Shown: piece after piece, positions 10,805 to 19,073 of the stretch
How the letters are laid out: each line of letters starts with the position of its first letter
How positions within the stretch are numbered: the first letter of the stretch is position 1
Origin: Psychroflexus aurantiacus
GTDB taxonomy: Bacteria; Bacteroidota; Bacteroidia; Flavobacteriales; Flavobacteriaceae
Reading direction: 5' to 3'
DNA length: 64,000 nt
Assembly: GCF_010820555.1 (NCBI RefSeq)
Contig: NZ_JAAIKD010000004.1
Location: 124,001-188,000 of the forward strand
Position numbers and translations under genes: made by a program
Notes under the pieces: generated by a model
Told to the model about the DNA's origin: nothing
Seen by the model: the letters and a program-made list of their open reading frames with translations, nothing else
The model's database searches: none

Positions 10805-10812
10805 CAAAGATA
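10805..10812 (-). promoter_or_regulatory. -7 element of icd
   Basis: The minus strand reads TATCTTTG, a perfect TAnnTTTG match about 50 bases upstream of the icd ATG. No convincing -33 box is visible. Confidence 0.45.
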
Positions 10813-10863
10813 AAGATTAAGCATATAATATCCTTGTTGAGCAGGTTATAAACCTGTTAAAAA

Positions 10864-10900
10864 CCAAAAGACCTTCTATCAATTTTGAAAGAAGGCCTTT
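10864..10900 (-). terminator. Intrinsic terminator of rplS
   Basis: On the minus strand AAGGCCTTCT and AGAAGGTCTT pair with one wobble, followed by TTGGTTTTT. Confidence 0.8.
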
Positions 10901-10919
10901 GTGAATCTGAAAAATAAAC

Positions 10920-11270
10920 TTAATTCGTTCTTTTTTCTTTAATTCTTGCTTTTTTACCTGTAAGGTTTCTGAAGTAATAAATTCTGGCACGTCTAACCGA
11001 ACCTCTTTTATTAATTTCAATTTTTTGAATTGCAGGCATGTTGATAGGAAATATTTTTTCAACGCCTACAGTTCCACTCATTTTGCGAATGGTAAATGTT
11101 TTTGAAGCACCAGAACCTTTAACTTGTATAACAACTCCTTTAAAGAACTGTGTACGCGTTTTCTGGCCTTCTTTAATTTCGTAGTAAACCGTGATTGTAT
11201 CACCTGAAGAAAATTTTGGAAAATCCTTCTTTTCTACAAATTCGTCTTGAACAAACTTTACTAAATCCAT
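10920..11270 (-). CDS. rplS: 50S ribosomal protein L19
   Basis: This 116-residue protein is bL19, located at the 30S-50S interface. Diagnostic blocks are the FSSGDTITVYYEIKEG segment, TFTIRKMSGTVGVEKIFPI, and RRARIYYFRNLTGKKARIKE at the C-terminus. It follows trmD by 108 bases. The order trmD-rplS is a widely conserved pairing. A strong promoter at 11339-11369 lies inside that gap, so L19 can be made independently of the upstream genes. The 5' leader is about 60 bases. Confidence 0.97.
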   Translation of the reverse strand: MDLVKFVQDEFVEKKDFPKFSSGDTITVYYEIKEGQKTRTQFFKGVVIQVKGSGASKTFTIRKMSGTVGVEKIFPINMPAIQKIEINKRGSVRRARIYYFRNLTGKKARIKEKRTN

Positions 11271-11338
11271 TTTATTTTAGTTTTTCTATTACCCAAACCA
11301 ACATTCACGCATCTCGTCAGAGGTTGATTTAGAGATTG

Positions 11339-11369
11339 CAAAAGTAAACAAAAATTAGACTTATACAAA
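11339..11369 (-). promoter_or_regulatory. Promoter of rplS
   Basis: On the minus strand TTTG (11366-11369) is followed by a 19-base spacer and TACTTTTG (11339-11346), a full consensus match. The leader downstream holds partly complementary CAACC and GTTGG stretches and may form a hairpin. Confidence 0.72.
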
Positions 11370-11378
11370 TTAAGAAAC

Positions 11379-12056
11379 TTAATCTTCCAATAAATCTGGT
11401 CTTCGGTCTTTTGTTCGTTGTAAGGCTTTTTCATCGCGCCAGTCATCAATCTTCCGCTGATGTCCGCTCAATAATATCTTAGGAACCTCGTGTCCTTTAT
11501 ATTCTGCAGGCCTTGTATAAATGGGAGGCGATAATAAATTATCCTGGAAGGCGTCTGTCAGGGCTGATGTTTCGTTGCCTAAAACCCCTGGAATTAAACG
11601 TATGATTGAATCACAAAGCACGGCTGCAGCGAGTTCTCCTCCGGACAGGACATAATCTCCAATGGAAATTTCTTTGGTGACAAACATATCTCTAACCCTT
11701 TGATCAACTCCCTTGTAGTGTCCGCAAAGCATGATCATATTTTCCTGTAATGACAGGGAATTCGCCATTCCCTGATTGAGCACATCCCCATCCGGGGTTA
11801 AATAAATAACCTCATCGTAGGTTCTTTCAGACTTGAGTTTGGAGATACACTTGTCTATAGGTTCCACCATCATGACCATACCGGCACCACCGCCGTACTG
11901 ATAATCATCAATTTGATTGTAGCTGGAGGTGGTGTAGTCTCTCAGATTGTGCAGATGAATTTCGACCATCCCCTTTTCGATAGCTCTTTTTAAAATGGAA
12001 GCTTCGAACGGACTTTTTAGTAAATCTGGAACGACTGTGATGATATCAATTCTCAT
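11379..12056 (-). CDS. trmD: tRNA (guanine(37)-N1)-methyltransferase TrmD
   Basis: TrmD methylates G37 next to the anticodon using S-adenosylmethionine, which prevents frameshifting. The 225-residue protein begins [13 protein letters not shown]. It has the substrate-pocket segments [13 protein letters not shown] and [11 protein letters not shown] and the knot motif [14 protein letters not shown], typical of the SPOUT fold. Length is normal for the family. It lies 3 bases after the MFS gene and upstream of rplS, indicating co-transcription with the two genes before it. Confidence 0.97.
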   Translation of the reverse strand: MRIDIITVVPDLLKSPFEASILKRAIEKGMVEIHLHNLRDYTTSSYNQIDDYQYGGGAGMVMMVEPIDKCISKLKSERTYDEVIYLTPDGDVLNQGMANSLSLQENMIMLCGHYKGVDQRVRDMFVTKEISIGDYVLSGGELAAAVLCDSIIRLIPGVLGNETSALTDAFQDNLLSPPIYTRPAEYKGHEVPKILLSGHQRKIDDWRDEKALQRTKDRRPDLLED

Positions 12057-12059
12057 GTT

Positions 12060-13358
12060 TTAAACTTTTTTGAGGGTGAAGCTAAGGGAGATACAGGCGA
12101 CCAGTAGCAAGAGGAAAAACCAAAACTGATACGCCAGGCCAAAATATTCGGCAATAAGCCCAAAAGAAGCCGCTACTATTGTAAATATACCAATCAATGT
12201 GTTGGCAACAGAGACGTAAGTAGGTCTTTCATCATCGGGTGCGTAATCTATGATGTAGGTTTTTCGGCTTAATCTGGCCCCGGCATAAGCTATACCATTT
12301 ATAAATAGGACAGGCATGAAATAATAAAAATTGAGAAAATCAGAATCAGAATAAACAAATACCAAAGCGTAAAGAATGCTTAAGATAGAAAGTCCTGCTG
12401 AAATCCTCATCAGATAAAGGCTGGATTTGTCTGCCAGTTTTCCCCAAAACGGACTGCTTACAATTTGTGCTAAACTGCCAATAAGGATGATGAAACCTAA
12501 ATAATTCCAGTTTTCTTTACTCACGTCTTTGGCGACTAAAATAAAAAAAGGATCCAGAAGGGGTATGGCCATCAATAAGGCTCTGGTGATGATAAAGTTT
12601 CTGTAGGAATGATCTGTTTTCAAAAGTGAAGCGCCGGACTTTAATTCCTGGAGGGGAGTTCTGCCCCCTTGTGTAGATCCAGGTTCTTCCACAATTCTGG
12701 AAAAAATTAAAGCTGAAGCAATCCAAAGCAAAGCGGCCCCCGCAAATAATCCGGTATACAGCCATTTACTGTCCTGTTCTTTTAAAAAAAACACCAGAGC
12801 TCCTCCGGCTATTAAAGCCAAAGCACCACCAAAGGTAGATCTGTAACTCAGCATTTGTCCACGTTCTCCCTTTGGGACCGTCTTTCCCGTTACGTCTTTA
12901 AAACTGACTGAGCCAACCCCTGAAGCAATACTAAACAGGAGAAGCATTATCACAATGGCATAGCTTACAAAGCTATGATTATCGATGAAAGCCAGAAGAA
13001 TAGCAGAAACCAGCAAACAAAGGCCCTGGGTTAATCCGGCACCAACCCAATATGGCTTTCTTTTTTCTTTTTCTCTAAGCGTTCCGCTCACCAGTAACTG
13101 GGGCAGGAGAGAACCTACATTTTTTACAGGAACCAACATCCCGATAAGGAAAAGCGGGGCTCCCAGATAACTTAGAATCCAGGGTAAAGTAAGCCCCGGA
13201 CTAATCAGTTTTTCAGCGAGTTTGGTCAGGCTGCCGTTAAGAATATTTAAGGAGAAGTTTCTGGGAACTTGGGTACATTCAGAATCTGGTATTGACTCAC
13301 ATGCCCTTGTTTCGGCATCTTCTGTCAAAAATTCATAAAACTCCTCGGTCTTAGACAT
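12060..13358 (-). CDS. MFS transporter
   Basis: The 432-residue protein is a polytopic membrane protein with roughly 11-12 hydrophobic segments starting near residue 55. It has the layout of a major facilitator: two six-helix halves joined by a hydrophilic stretch (about residues 220-250, EEPGSTQGGRTPLQELKSGA). A conserved PFWGKLADKSS block lies in the second half. The first 50 residues are hydrophilic and probably cytoplasmic. The substrate cannot be inferred. Its ATG overlaps the preceding gene's TAA by one base (TAATG), so translation is probably coupled. Homologues next to trmD occur in other Flavobacteriia, but no functional link is known to me. Confidence 0.85.
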   Translation of the reverse strand: MSKTEEFYEFLTEDAETRACESIPDSECTQVPRNFSLNILNGSLTKLAEKLISPGLTLPWILSYLGAPLFLIGMLVPVKNVGSLLPQLLVSGTLREKEKRKPYWVGAGLTQGLCLLVSAILLAFIDNHSFVSYAIVIMLLLFSIASGVGSVSFKDVTGKTVPKGERGQMLSYRSTFGGALALIAGGALVFFLKEQDSKWLYTGLFAGAALLWIASALIFSRIVEEPGSTQGGRTPLQELKSGASLLKTDHSYRNFIITRALLMAIPLLDPFFILVAKDVSKENWNYLGFIILIGSLAQIVSSPFWGKLADKSSLYLMRISAGLSILSILYALVFVYSDSDFLNFYYFMPVLFINGIAYAGARLSRKTYIIDYAPDDERPTYVSVANTLIGIFTIVAASFGLIAEYFGLAYQFWFFLLLLVACISLSFTLKKV

Positions 13359-13969
13359 TACTTATTATTCCCCTTGTTGAATTTTTGATTCTTATTTTTT
13401 TCGTCCTGAAGTTGTCTTCCCAGTTTTTGTTGTTTCTCTAAAGCTATACGCTTATAGTTTTCATAATCAGCGTCTAGATTTATTAAATTCTGTTTTGCTT
13501 CTTTGGTAAGTAGATTACTTCGGTTGAATTTAAATATAAAGAATAAAAGAAGAGCGATTAAAACAGCGAGAATAGACAAAACCAAAGTGTTGTAACCCGT
13601 TTTGGTTAAGGCCATACCTAGAAACTGAATTTCGTCTTTCTGATTTTGAAGATCCGTAAGTTTTATATTCAACTCTGTAACCTCTTTTTTTAAGGATTTG
13701 ATGGTTCCATCCTGGGATTGAATACTATCCTTTAATTCAGAAATCTGTGAAGTCAAACGATCAAATTCAGTGGAAACCTTTTCGATGGCATTATTGATTT
13801 TCACTTTTTCAACAACTTTGTATTGTTGATAATTGTTTGATTCCTCAACAACTGCCTTTAGGTTTTCTACGGCAGAACGATCTTCAGTTTGTTCCTCTGA
13901 AGAGGTGTCTTGTGAAAAGCCTGAAACTGAAAAAAGTAAAACAGCAATAAGTAAATAAAAAGATTTCAT
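13358..13969 (-). CDS. Exported coiled-coil membrane protein of unknown function, trmD operon
   Basis: This 203-residue protein has a signal peptide (MKSFYLLIAVLLFSVSGFSQ), an acidic linker and a coiled-coil segment (about residues 55-115). One strong transmembrane helix follows near residues 128-150 (VLSILAVLIALLLFFIF). The C-terminal domain is basic, helical and rich in Lys, Gln and Asn. I know of no characterised homologue. Similar genes next to trmD in flavobacteria are sometimes misnamed tRNA methyltransferase because of that neighbour, but no methyltransferase motif is present. It is the first gene of the probable operon with MFS, trmD and rplS. Confidence 0.75.
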   Translation of the reverse strand: MKSFYLLIAVLLFSVSGFSQDTSSEEQTEDRSAVENLKAVVEESNNYQQYKVVEKVKINNAIEKVSTEFDRLTSQISELKDSIQSQDGTIKSLKKEVTELNIKLTDLQNQKDEIQFLGMALTKTGYNTLVLSILAVLIALLLFFIFKFNRSNLLTKEAKQNLINLDADYENYKRIALEKQQKLGRQLQDEKNKNQKFNKGNNK

Positions 13970-13985
13970 ATAACTTTAGTTTTTG

Positions 13986-13993
13986 CAAAAGTA
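13986..13993 (-). promoter_or_regulatory. -7 element ahead of the trmD operon
   Basis: The minus strand reads TACTTTTG 16 bases upstream of the first ATG of the operon. A TTG lies upstream but at 23 bases, longer than ideal. Confidence 0.45.
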
Positions 13994-14026
13994 TCTAAAA
14001 TGCTTTGAATACTGTTCAATTAAAAA

Positions 14027-14060
14027 ATAAAAAATCCTTAAGAGCTTAAGGATTTTTTAT
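14027..14060 (-). terminator. Intrinsic terminator of gap
   Basis: ATAAAAAATCCTTAAG and CTTAAGGATTTTTTAT form a near-perfect palindrome with a minimal loop, just past the GAPDH stop codon. Confidence 0.85.
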
Positions 14061-14063
14061 TTG

Positions 14064-15512
14064 CTAGTAGTACGTAAATCGCCTCACGTTTGATATATAC
14101 TTAGCCAGACGAATGACCTGATGGCTATAGCCAAACTCATTGTCGTACCAGATGTAAAGCACCACAGAGTTTGTGTTTTCATCGGCTATAGTCGCATGAC
14201 TGTCAAAAATCGCAGGCGCAGAAACCCCGACGATATCTGAAGAGACAAGCTCATTATCAATAGAATATTTGATTTGTTCTACCAGCTCCCCGTTTAGGGC
14301 AGCATCTTTGATTCTGGCGTTGAGTTCTTCTTTCGTCGTCTTCGTTTTCAGGTTCAGATTCAATATAGCCAAAGACCCATTGGGAACTGGCACACGAATG
14401 GCGTTGGAGGTCAATTTTCCTTCCAGCTGCGGAAGTGCTTTGGCTACAGCTTTGCCAGCTCCTGTTTCGGTAATCACCATATTTAGTGCTGCAGCGCGAC
14501 CTCTTCTGTATTTGCTGTGCATATTATCGACCAGATTCTGGTCGTTGGTATAGGCATGTATGGTTTCCAAATGGCCGTGATCTACACCAAAATTATCTTC
14601 AATAGCTTTTAGAATAGGCGTGATGGCATTGGTTGTACAAGAGGCCGCAGAAAAAATGGAGTCCTTGGTGATGTCATGAATTTTGTGATTCACGCCGTGC
14701 ACAATGTTGGGAATGCCTTTTCCCGGAGCAGTGAGTAACACCTTGTCTGCACCTTTAGATTGAAGATGTCTTTTCAAAGCTTCATGATCTCTAAAGGCGC
14801 CCGTATTATCGATAATCAAAGCCTTGTGAATGCCATAAACCGTATAATCGATATCTTCCGGCTTGTTGGCAGAAATCATTTTGACGGTGGTGTCGTTTAT
14901 GATTAAAGCCGAATTCTCCACATCGATTTGGACTGTCCCATTGAAGTCCGCATGTATGGAATCGTTTTTAAGAAGTGAAGCTCTTTTTTCTAAAATTTCT
15001 TCAGTGATCTCTCCTCGGGTGACAATGGCTCTCAGTCTCAACTGATTGCCTTTGCCTGTTTTAGCCATCAGCTCTCTGGCGATAAGACGTCCAATTCTGC
15101 CAAAACCGTAGAGCACGACATCTTTGGGCGTAATCGCATTAAAATGCTCAGCATCTTTAAGCTTGCTGCTGATAAAACTCATCACATTCTGATCTTTATT
15201 GCCGTTTTGCAGGTATTCGAAGGTAAGTTTTCCTATATCCAGCTTAGAGGGAGGCAGATTCAGGTTTTTGATGCCTTCAGCGACTTCTGTAGAATCGAAA
15301 ATAGAGATGGGTTTATCTACAAATTTTCCAGCGTATTCATGCAGTTTGAGAATTTCTCCTACATTTTTATTGATGAGTGAGTTTCTGAATAAAACGAGTT
15401 CTATCGATTTATCATACCAGAGTTCGTTAACAATACTTATAAATTTAACGGAAGCTCGTCGTCTGTCGGCTTGAAAGGAAAGTTCCTTTTCATAAACTTG
15501 AGATGGATTCAT
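14064..15512 (-). CDS. gap: Glyceraldehyde-3-phosphate dehydrogenase, long form
   Basis: GAPDH converts glyceraldehyde 3-phosphate to 1,3-bisphosphoglycerate with NAD(P) and phosphate. The catalytic core starts near residue 131 with the Rossmann motif GFGRIGR (136-142). The active cysteine is C292 in SAASCTTNAITP. Substrate-site segments KYRRGRAAALN and LPQLEGKLTSNAIRVPVPNGS follow. Residues 1-130 form an N-terminal extension absent from the usual 330-residue enzyme. Similar long forms occur in Bacteroidota, often beside a standard-length copy, and may favour gluconeogenesis; that part is inference. The gene stands alone, with a -7 element at 15541-15548. Confidence 0.93.
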   Translation of the reverse strand: MNPSQVYEKELSFQADRRRASVKFISIVNELWYDKSIELVLFRNSLINKNVGEILKLHEYAGKFVDKPISIFDSTEVAEGIKNLNLPPSKLDIGKLTFEYLQNGNKDQNVMSFISSKLKDAEHFNAITPKDVVLYGFGRIGRLIARELMAKTGKGNQLRLRAIVTRGEITEEILEKRASLLKNDSIHADFNGTVQIDVENSALIINDTTVKMISANKPEDIDYTVYGIHKALIIDNTGAFRDHEALKRHLQSKGADKVLLTAPGKGIPNIVHGVNHKIHDITKDSIFSAASCTTNAITPILKAIEDNFGVDHGHLETIHAYTNDQNLVDNMHSKYRRGRAAALNMVITETGAGKAVAKALPQLEGKLTSNAIRVPVPNGSLAILNLNLKTKTTKEELNARIKDAALNGELVEQIKYSIDNELVSSDIVGVSAPAIFDSHATIADENTNSVVLYIWYDNEFGYSHQVIRLAKYISNVRRFTYY

Positions 15513-15540
15513 TGCAGGGTTGGGTTTTTAAAATTTCTGG

Positions 15541-15548
15541 CAAAAGTA
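15541..15548 (-). promoter_or_regulatory. -7 element of gap
   Basis: The minus strand reads TACTTTTG about 29 bases upstream of the gap ATG. The nearest usable TTG upstream is spaced too far (23 bases). Confidence 0.45.
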
Positions 15549-15652
15549 AAAAACTCAATCGTTTTCGTAAGCAATTTTTTTAAGATTTTCATGTCCACTT
15601 AAGCAGATTGACTTACTAAGCAAATCTCCTCAATAATTTTTCAATGCTCGTA

Positions 15653-15682
15653 TTGTAATTCAAAAAATTCAAAATACTTTTG
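15653..15682 (+). promoter_or_regulatory. Promoter of the MarC-family gene
   Basis: TTG at 15653-15655, a 19-base spacer and TACTTTTG at 15675-15682 match the Bacteroidota consensus. The ATG is at 15714. Confidence 0.65.
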
Positions 15683-15713
15683 CAAATCCTTACACCAACT
15701 TATAATACTAGTA

Positions 15714-16352
15714 ATGACAGAGTTAATCGCTTTTGGGATTTTATCGTTTACCACCTTTTTTACAATCATCAATCCGCTTGGAGTCATGCCTATTTTTATG
15801 ACCATGACTTCAGATCTGGATCAGGCCAGTAGGAAAGCAACGGCCAAAAAAGCCATTCTAGCCTCGTTTGTAACGATTCTCATTTTTGCTTTTACTGGAC
15901 AGATCTTATTTACGTTTTTTGGGATTTCCGTCAATAGTTTTAGAGTCGTAGGGGGTATTATTTTCTTCTTAATGGGGATGGATATGCTACAGGCCAGACT
16001 CGGGAAAGTAAAGGTTCAGGAGTCTGAAATTAAAACCTATGTGAATGATATTTCCATAACGCCTTTGGCCATTCCTATGATATGTGGCCCCGGGGCCATT
16101 ACCAATGCTATCGTGATGATGGAAGATGCTCAAACCGCTGAAATGAAAGCGGTCCTTATCGGTGCTATTATTGTGGTTATGGGAATCACCCTGGCGATTC
16201 TTCTGAGTGCCGGAAAAATCATTAAAATATTAGGTCAGACAGGAAATAATGTGCTGATGCGTTTGATGGGCCTTATCATCATGGTTATCGCCATCGAATT
16301 CTTCTTGAGCGGTTTCAAACCTATTTTTCAAGATATCATAGCGGGGAGGTAG
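15714..16352 (+). CDS. MarC family integral membrane protein (UPF0056)
   Basis: The 212-residue protein has six predicted membrane segments and the signature motifs of the MarC family. These are FFTIINPLGVMPIFMTMT near residue 16, the GGIIFFLMGMDMLQA block near residue 80, and PLAIPMICGPGAITNAIV near residue 118. Despite the name, the family has not been shown to cause multiple antibiotic resistance, and its transported molecule is unknown. It has its own promoter and no downstream partner in the same direction. The sequence after the stop codon is unusual repeat-like DNA. Confidence 0.9.
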   Translation: MTELIAFGILSFTTFFTIINPLGVMPIFMTMTSDLDQASRKATAKKAILASFVTILIFAFTGQILFTFFGISVNSFRVVGGIIFFLMGMDMLQARLGKVKVQESEIKTYVNDISITPLAIPMICGPGAITNAIVMMEDAQTAEMKAVLIGAIIVVMGITLAILLSAGKIIKILGQTGNNVLMRLMGLIIMVIAIEFFLSGFKPIFQDIIAGR

Positions 16353-16360
16353 TTAGTAAA

Positions 16361-16452
16361 CTCTGTGTTCTCTGTGGCCCTGTGGTGAAAAAACACCAGC
16401 CTGTCCGGGTTTTATTTTGCGAGTTTTGCGTATTCCTAAGCGGACTTTGCGT
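16361..16452. repeat. Extragenic repeat-like sequence (stuttering CTCTGTG and TTTGCG motifs)
   Basis: Between the convergent MarC and DUF429 genes, 16361-16387 is built of near-copies of CTCTGTG/CTGTGG. From 16416 to 16452 the TTTGCG/TTTTGCG motif occurs repeatedly. A small perfect hairpin, TGGTG-AAAAAA-CACCA, sits at 16383-16398. Similar low-complexity extragenic stretches recur in many bacterial genomes. No coding potential is seen. Confidence 0.4.
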
Positions 16453-16468
16453 GTACCACTTTAGGTAG

Positions 16469-17170
16469 CTAATAGGCAACTTTCACAAAAAGCCCATTTT
16501 CATCTACATTGCTTTCATCTTCTAAAAATTTCAGCCCAGAAGCCTCGCTTTTCAAATTGGCTACACAAAGCACCATGGCATCGAGAATGTCATCTGGTTT
16601 GACTTTTGACTTCGAAAAGGTCTCGGTGATGTTTTGATACACGTCTTCAAGTTCCGGGTGAATTTTCTTCAGGAGCTGGAAGCGATCCTGAAATCCTTCC
16701 TGGGTTGACTTTTTAGTCTGAATCACTTCTGACCCATTTAAATACTTAAAACAGATTTCTGGATGACTCTCGTAAACTTCCATTTCACCCGGCTTTTTCA
16801 TCATGAATTGGTCGACTTCTTTAATTTTTTTGGAGATGTTGTAACTCTGAATAGAGATGCTTTGCCCTAAGACCTGCTTATTGATTTCCCGGGCTTCATC
16901 GTAATCTGCTGCATAAATGGCTTTCCGGCAGGCTGGCGTGAATATGGTTGAAGACCGGTTTCCAAGTTCATTTCTCAATTTGGATTCGAGTCTTCGGGTG
17001 TAATTTTGGGAGGACAAACCAATAGGGATATCAATGAAAAGTCTTTGAAGGTCCGGATGTACTTCCATCAGGTGATCGATGGAATACACGGCTTCAAAGC
17101 CAAAGTCCTTAGCGTCGTGATGGATGACAATCCAGCCCAGCGGGCAGGAATCTATTCCGGCTATTTTCAT
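16469..17170 (-). CDS. DUF429 domain protein
   Basis: The 233-residue protein matches the DUF429 family, which is predicted to have an RNase H-like fold and has been proposed as a nuclease; activity is not established to my knowledge. Supporting motifs are GIDSCPLGWI at the N-terminus, FIDIPIGL near residue 45, and RSSTIFTPACRKAIYAADY near residue 73. The C-terminal DDILDAMVLCVANL segment (about residue 192) carries acidic residues expected in such a fold. No signal peptide or membrane segment is present. It stands alone between repeat-like DNA and the lpdA terminator. Confidence 0.8.
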   Translation of the reverse strand: MKIAGIDSCPLGWIVIHHDAKDFGFEAVYSIDHLMEVHPDLQRLFIDIPIGLSSQNYTRRLESKLRNELGNRSSTIFTPACRKAIYAADYDEAREINKQVLGQSISIQSYNISKKIKEVDQFMMKKPGEMEVYESHPEICFKYLNGSEVIQTKKSTQEGFQDRFQLLKKIHPELEDVYQNITETFSKSKVKPDDILDAMVLCVANLKSEASGLKFLEDESNVDENGLFVKVAY

Positions 17171-17315
17171 GTGTTGGAGGCTTTAGTGGAATGAAACATA
17201 CGCATTATTAAAAAACATTCAAGGCTTCTGCCACTCAGGACGGCACATCAAGCTAGTGGTTAGCATGAAGCTAGCTATCTTGAACATTTTAAATTATCTC
17301 AAACAAAATCAAAAT

Positions 17316-17346
17316 TAAAAAAGCCGATACATCAGGATATCGGCTT
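17316..17346 (-). terminator. Intrinsic terminator of lpdA
   Basis: On the minus strand AAGCCGATA and TATCGGCTT form a perfect 9-bp stem around an 8-base loop, followed by T residues. Confidence 0.88.
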
Positions 17347-17368
17347 AATTGTAATATTACTCGTAGGT

Positions 17369-18775
17369 TTAAATATGTAAGGCTCTGTCTCCGGTCGCAG
17401 CAAGAGCGGCTTCCTTTACAGCCTCTGCATAGGTTGGGTGAGCGTGACTCATCCTGGCAATATCCTCTGCACTCGCACGGAATTCCATAGCGGTAACCGC
17501 TTCGGCAATAAGGTCGGCCACTCGCGCGCCCACCATATGAACCCCAAGAACTTCGTCTGTTTTCTTATCGGAAAGGATTTTCACAAATCCGTCTACATCG
17601 CCGCTGGCTCTCGATCTTCCCAGCGCCCGCATCGGGAACTTACCGGTTTTGTATTCGATATTGTCATCCTTGAGCTGCTCTTCATTTTTACCTACGGAAG
17701 CCACTTCGGGCCAGGTATAGACCACGCCAGGAATTAAATTGTAATTGATGTGCGGTTTCTGTCCTGCAATTACTTCGGCGACAAAAGTGCCTTCTTCTTC
17801 GGCTTTGTGAGCCAGCATAGGGCCTTTGATGACGTCTCCTATAGCGTAAATATTTTCTGCTGAAGTCTGTAATTTTTCATTGACAATCACCTGACCTTTG
17901 TCATTGATTTCAACACCGGCTTTGTCTGCTCCCAAACCATCGGTATACGGTCTTCTACCCACGGAAACCAGGCAGTAATCTCCTTTAAATTCGACTTCCT
18001 TATCATTTTTATCATCTGCTTTCACGATGATTTCATCGCCCTTGCGTTCTACAGATTTTACTTTGTGAGAAAGGTGGAATTTTACTTTTTGTTTTTTCAT
18101 GGCTTTCATCAGCTCCTTGCTCTGGTCTTTGTCCATGCCCGGGATGATACGATCCATAAATTCTATAACCGTCACTTCAGCACCCAGCCTTTTGTAGACC
18201 TGTCCAAGTTCAAGGCCAATTACTCCGCCGCCTATCATAATCATGTGCTTTGGAATTTCCTTAAGCGAAAGCACTTCCGTAGACGTGATAATACGTTCTT
18301 TATCGATCTCTATAAAGGGAAGGCTGGAAGGTTTACTTCCTGTAGCGATAATGCTGTGTTTGGCTTCAATTTCGGTTTCTTCGCCGTCGTTATCGGTGAT
18401 GATAAGATGGGTTTTATCTTTAAACGACGCCACGCCCTGGAGAGACTCGATGTTGTTTTTGTCCATCAGGAAATCTATGCCTTTTGTGGTTTGCTCCACA
18501 ACGCTTGACTTGCGCTCCATCATTTTTTTCAAATTGACCTTCACTTCTCCGGAAATATCGATGCCGTGTTCTTCGAAATGCTTGATGGCATCTTCGTAAT
18601 GGTGAGAGGAATCCAGTAAAGCTTTGGATGGGATACATCCTACATTAAGACAGGTGCCACCTTTGGTAGCGTATTTTTCGATAATAACAGTTTTCATACC
18701 CAGCTGTGCACAACGTATGGCTGCTACATAGCCTCCAGGTCCCGAGCCGATTACGGCTACATCATATGTGTTCAT
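17369..18775 (-). CDS. lpdA: Dihydrolipoyl dehydrogenase (E3)
   Basis: E3 reoxidises the dihydrolipoyl groups of 2-oxoacid dehydrogenase complexes and the glycine cleavage system with NAD. The 468-residue flavoprotein has an FAD-binding GSGPGG motif (residues 10-15) and redox-active cysteines C42 and C47 in GGTCLNVGCIPSK. It also has an NAD-binding GGGVIGLELG motif near residue 186 and the dimer-interface active-site histidine in HAHPTYAEAVKEA near residue 446. No fused lipoyl domain is present. It is flanked by its own full-consensus promoter and terminator, so it is expressed separately from any E1/E2 genes, none of which are in the window. Confidence 0.95.
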   Translation of the reverse strand: MNTYDVAVIGSGPGGYVAAIRCAQLGMKTVIIEKYATKGGTCLNVGCIPSKALLDSSHHYEDAIKHFEEHGIDISGEVKVNLKKMMERKSSVVEQTTKGIDFLMDKNNIESLQGVASFKDKTHLIITDNDGEETEIEAKHSIIATGSKPSSLPFIEIDKERIITSTEVLSLKEIPKHMIMIGGGVIGLELGQVYKRLGAEVTVIEFMDRIIPGMDKDQSKELMKAMKKQKVKFHLSHKVKSVERKGDEIIVKADDKNDKEVEFKGDYCLVSVGRRPYTDGLGADKAGVEINDKGQVIVNEKLQTSAENIYAIGDVIKGPMLAHKAEEEGTFVAEVIAGQKPHINYNLIPGVVYTWPEVASVGKNEEQLKDDNIEYKTGKFPMRALGRSRASGDVDGFVKILSDKKTDEVLGVHMVGARVADLIAEAVTAMEFRASAEDIARMSHAHPTYAEAVKEAALAATGDRALHI

Positions 18776-18809
18776 AAAATGAATTTTAAATTCTAAAAAT
18801 AAAGTCCTA

Positions 18810-18839
18810 CAAATTTACACCTTCTGTTATAAAGGGCAA
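18810..18839 (-). promoter_or_regulatory. Promoter of lpdA
   Basis: On the minus strand TTG (18837-18839), a 19-base spacer and TAAATTTG (18810-18817) give a full consensus promoter 34 bases upstream of the ATG. Confidence 0.72.
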
Positions 18840-19073
18840 TTGAATCCGTTTAAAACCTTATTAAATTCTTGAATAATTTGATTTATAAGCGGAACGCATC
18901 TGAAATGTCTTCAAAAAGGCAGAGGAAAGCTTCCAAACTGTGACTTAATTTCCTGCTCACAAATATTATCCTGATTTGAAATGGATTATAGGTAAAAGCT
19001 AGATAAAACTGAAGCTTTGTTTTGTGAAATAAGCTACAAAATTGTAACATTACGTCGATTTTAAATTCTTGAC

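Noticed and set aside
18065-18508. 147-residue frame antisense to lpdA
   Set aside because: Shadow of a conserved gene; no promoter or homology seen.
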